Shown here: piece after piece, positions 62,601-64,000 of the stretch
How the letters are laid out: each line of letters opens with the position of its first letter
Numbering within the stretch: the first letter of the stretch is position 1
Assembly: GCF_900112845.1 (NCBI RefSeq)
Contig: NZ_FONG01000014.1
Coordinates: forward strand, 158,710 to 222,709
Source: Actinacidiphila alni
Lineage (GTDB): Bacteria; Actinomycetota; Actinomycetes; Streptomycetales; Streptomycetaceae
DNA length: 64,000 bases
Direction: 5' to 3'
Translations under genes and position numbers: made by a program
The notes under the pieces: model-generated
What the model saw: only the letters and a program-made list of their open reading frames with translations
Told to the model about the DNA's origin: nothing
Database searches by the model: none

Positions 62601-63542
62601 TGGGGCTCAAACGCCGTGAGCAGCTTTGCCTCGGCCGGTGCCGGCAACGCGGGCACGGCTTCCCCGGACCTGTGGACGACCGACGCGCAAGCCGTCCACA
62701 ACATCTCCTACTACGCCGCCACCGGCACGCCCGGGTCCCTGGCGGCCCGCAAATACGTCCAGACGATGACACCGCCCGACGACTTCACCGGCGACGGCCG
62801 GGCGGACATCATCGCCGGCTGGAACAACGGAACTCTGCACCTCTACACCGGTGAAGGATCGAACCAGCTCAGCAGCGGAAAACAGATCTGGGACTCGGGA
62901 TGGAGCACTGTCCGGCTCATGGTCGCGGGGGACTTCAACGGTGACGGCAAGAGCGACATCGTCGCCGTCTGGAACGACAAGACCCTGCACCGCTACGACG
63001 GCACCGGCACCGGCGGCCTGAAGGGCAACGTCCCTCTCTTCCCGGGCTCTGACAACTGGGACATTGTCAGGGAGATGACTGCCGGGGACTTCAACGGTGA
63101 CGGTCTGACAGACCTGGTCGCCGTCTGGAACGACGGCACACTCCACCTCTACACCAACAAGGGTGACGGCACCCTCAACGGTCCCGTCGACTTCTGGGGC
63201 GACAACTCCTGGAGCGGAATGCGACTGCTCTCCGGCGGGGACTACAACGGGGACGGCAAGAGCGACCTCCTGGCCGTCCATGCTTCCGACGGAGTTCTCC
63301 GGCTGTACAAGGGTGACGGCAATGGTCACCTTGCCGCCGCGGTGGAGTCAGGGGCACTGAACTGGTCCACCATCAGCGACATCATTCCCGGCGACTTCAG
63401 CGGGGACGGAAAGGCCGACCTGGCCGCCATTTGGGGCGACGGCAGCCTGCACCTCTACGCAGGAACAGGCAGCGGCACCTTCAACCATATCGGCCCGATG
63501 TGGCCCGACAATTCGTGGACGACGGTACGCATCGCCACCTGA
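59697..63542 (+). CDS. Secreted DNRLRE/FG-GAP repeat protein
   Basis: A 1281-aa exported protein divergent from the RHS toxin. Signal peptide at about 22-48; a beta-rich N-terminal region; a DNRLRE-type domain (about 370-530, ERALYQFKTDTHLWNAGARI); an Ig-like segment; then from about residue 750 VCBS/FG-GAP units such as GDFNGDGKSDIVAVWND, GDFNGDGLTDLVAVWND and GDFSGDGKADLAAIWGDG, each with a Ca2+-binding DxNxDGxxD loop. It is the common companion of RHS toxins in Streptomyces and may help present or assemble them. Start ATG 59697 follows AAGGGGGGG; an in-frame ATG at 59559 lies in the promoter gap, which carries two TTCTTGA repeats. Confidence 0.88.
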   Translation: MPIGRRRGARNRRGNRWVRPPRVMLSAAILVSGLTIPLGTATLAHADAKAPSASADVGTTAAEAVAQAKSSGAPVDIPSLTTATETVTANPSGTLSATESVYPTRVRRASTWIPIDTTLHTAADGTLQPKAVPSGISLSGGGSTPLATMTSVGRRLALSWPAPLPVPTVSGSTATYADVLPGVDLQATVSPLGGFTEVLIVKDAAAAANPALSTLVLNADAPDLTVNGDASGSVVVADRDGVPVFTSPTAAMWDSSTQAATSGTAASRRAAAADQEPSASASASSSSTAPGYGAKTGTVTTHVTDGQLTLTPDTTVLRGADTHYPVYIDPDFNPMPGNDPQTAYDEIQQGCPDKNALNSSTAPYDTPGVGLNDFSGCEGVERALYQFKTDTHLWNAGARILNATLKAKEVYSASCSTTSDVNAWYFKGTLSKSTTWTTRPLDITLQDTQSYGNACSSAPSKGFDVKDAFTRAHNGKLPSVGLMLSATPDDEQSGLNFRRFANNPTVTVEYNTIPTVTSATTSPSASTIGHTTVFLNAGVYDADAGAPVQAKFTLTGKDSSGKTVYPVAGSPAQPVELSTTVTQQGTISWRPGYLPTGTYTWTAQADDGDKAHPASVVTKTFKVDATAPGAPSITSPDIYPAGDDAPPLTPPARTQLEFDITPPSGVTDIAYYAYNWGSAPPTVNPPLTVKPDTGKQSATLRIVPMGFVRDQLFVYAVDKAGNESPANNFSFNTAPPTTPDATGDLTADGKPDLVMPGADGNLRVYPGTANGGLATPANLWHTDEYHPAVDFTGAKTAVGAFGGNMEQDIFVLSSDKQAYIYEGNGDGEPVPCSTSPDSCADLKQTAVLSPMLDDTGEAHPVLDWSQVAQIAVDNSQHATGSMPGLWLVTDDGKLYSAAGTTTYGTFDTPILIGDDFQNTDITDAGVVNGYAALWARNTATGSLTLYEGTADSIAGSDPSTKIVTATSGWGSNAVSSFASAGAGNAGTASPDLWTTDAQAVHNISYYAATGTPGSLAARKYVQTMTPPDDFTGDGRADIIAGWNNGTLHLYTGEGSNQLSSGKQIWDSGWSTVRLMVAGDFNGDGKSDIVAVWNDKTLHRYDGTGTGGLKGNVPLFPGSDNWDIVREMTAGDFNGDGLTDLVAVWNDGTLHLYTNKGDGTLNGPVDFWGDNSWSGMRLLSGGDYNGDGKSDLLAVHASDGVLRLYKGDGNGHLAAAVESGALNWSTISDIIPGDFSGDGKADLAAIWGDGSLHLYAGTGSGTFNHIGPMWPDNSWTTVRIAT

Positions 63543-63548
63543 CGTATT

Positions 63549-63579
63549 CCGGGGTGCCCCGACGTCAGGGGCACCCCGG
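63549..63579. terminator. Hairpin terminator after the FG-GAP gene
   Basis: Arms CCGGGGTGCCCC (63549-63560) and GGGGCACCCCGG (63568-63579) pair perfectly with a 7-base loop, 7 bases after the stop. Confidence 0.8.
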
Positions 63580-63621
63580 CCTCACCTTCTTCCACCCAAC
63601 GCCCCTCCGAAAGGGAACACG

Positions 63622-64000
63622 TTGCGTATTCGCCTTCGCCGTTCTCGTCGCGTTGCGCTGGCCGCCGCGGTTCTGGCTCCGCTGATCGGCCTCGTGCCCG
63701 TCGCGTCCGCGCGTGCGGACGGTGCCGATGCCCCGGTCGTGCCGTCGGTGACGGTCAGCCACAGTCAGAGCATCGACATGTACGGGGCTGCCGGGGATAT
63801 CGATCTGACGGTGGCCGCGCCGCCGAGCACGGACGCGTTCCTGCGGCTCGTCCTGTACGCGGGCACCTCCAACATCCGGGTGACCGACGACGCCGGGAAC
63901 GTCCTGCCGGTCGTGGACCGCTCGCCGTCCCCGGACATGGTCGAGATCGGCGCGGCCGACAGCGACGGCAACGGCGTCAAGGGCGCGCCCATGGCAGCCG
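63622..64000 (+). CDS. Secreted protein, 5' part (runs off the window)
   Basis: A TTG at 63622, preceded by GAAAGGG, opens a frame that stays open to the window end (126 codons). It begins LRIRLRRSRRVALAAAVLA, a typical signal peptide with cleavage near SARA-D, then a beta-rich start (VTVSHSQSIDMYGAAGDIDL, LVLYAGTSNIRVTDDAGN). I do not recognise the family. Strong basic start, Ala-rich core and ribosome-binding site justify the TTG start over later codons. Likely part of the same secreted-protein group as its left neighbour. Confidence 0.75.
   Translation, partial: MRIRLRRSRRVALAAAVLAPLIGLVPVASARADGADAPVVPSVTVSHSQSIDMYGAAGDIDLTVAAPPSTDAFLRLVLYAGTSNIRVTDDAGNVLPVVDRSPSPDMVEIGAADSDGNGVKGAPMAA

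Overview
The window is very GC-rich, with GTG and TTG starts, Tat and lipobox secretion signals, DUF397/XRE pairs, LAL-type LuxR regulators, many 4-bp start/stop overlaps and a rare in-frame TTA codon. This is the profile of a Streptomyces or close actinomycete chromosome, probably an accessory or arm-like region because regulators, transporters and gene remnants are dense. No rRNA, CRISPR array or replication origin was seen.

Layout. 0.6-3.8 kb: a secreted protein, then a translationally coupled operon (unknown protein, ABC ATPase, ABC permease). 3.9-5.7 kb: ATP-binding anti-sigma-like protein, XRE regulator with a TTA codon, and a DUF397 protein with a tripled motif. 5.8-10 kb: LLM-family flavin oxidoreductase and a divergent LAL regulator. 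10.4-15 kb: the most interesting locus, a candidate RiPP (ribosomal peptide) system made of a 25-aa precursor ending SAYYCCSAL, a hairpin, an RRE-like/HExxH membrane peptidase fusion, a TPR protein and a flavin-reductase-like protein. None of the usual RiPP enzymes (LanB/C/M, YcaO, radical SAM, ATP-grasp, P450) is adjacent. 15-19.3 kb: GNAT acetyltransferase, then ABC drug-type transporter with two-component system. 19.3-24.7 kb: glycine-betaine-type importer (permease fused to binding protein, plus CBS ATPase), and an MFS/DeoR divergent pair. 25-30.8 kb: four-gene exopolysaccharide operon (UDP-glucose dehydrogenase, two beta-helix proteins, processive GT2) with an alginate-system-like composition. 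31-34 kb: lactonase-fold secreted protein and SpoIIE-type phosphatase. 34-42 kb: three regulator/target units (TetR with FAD monooxygenase, MerR with membrane protein, TetR with DHA2 exporter) with readable operators, then an Fe-S (6-4)-type photolyase. 42-50.4 kb: ABC exporter, two truncated gene remnants fused at a junction, an NmrA/TetR pair with double palindromes, a catalase-fold protein, an esterase-like hydrolase and a LysR regulator.

At 50.45 kb lies only the 3' half of a tRNA-Thr(CGU) followed by its terminator, the signature of an integrated element's attachment site. To its right are a lipoprotein, a low-GC stretch, a small acidic protein and a 2335-aa secreted RHS/YD-repeat protein ending in a Hint domain and a Zn-knuckle nuclease-like tip. 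The small acidic gene overlaps the toxin's stop codon and is the candidate immunity gene. A divergent FG-GAP/DNRLRE secreted protein and the start of another secreted protein complete the window. An intergenic inverted-repeat element occurs twice (24.8 and 32.5 kb).
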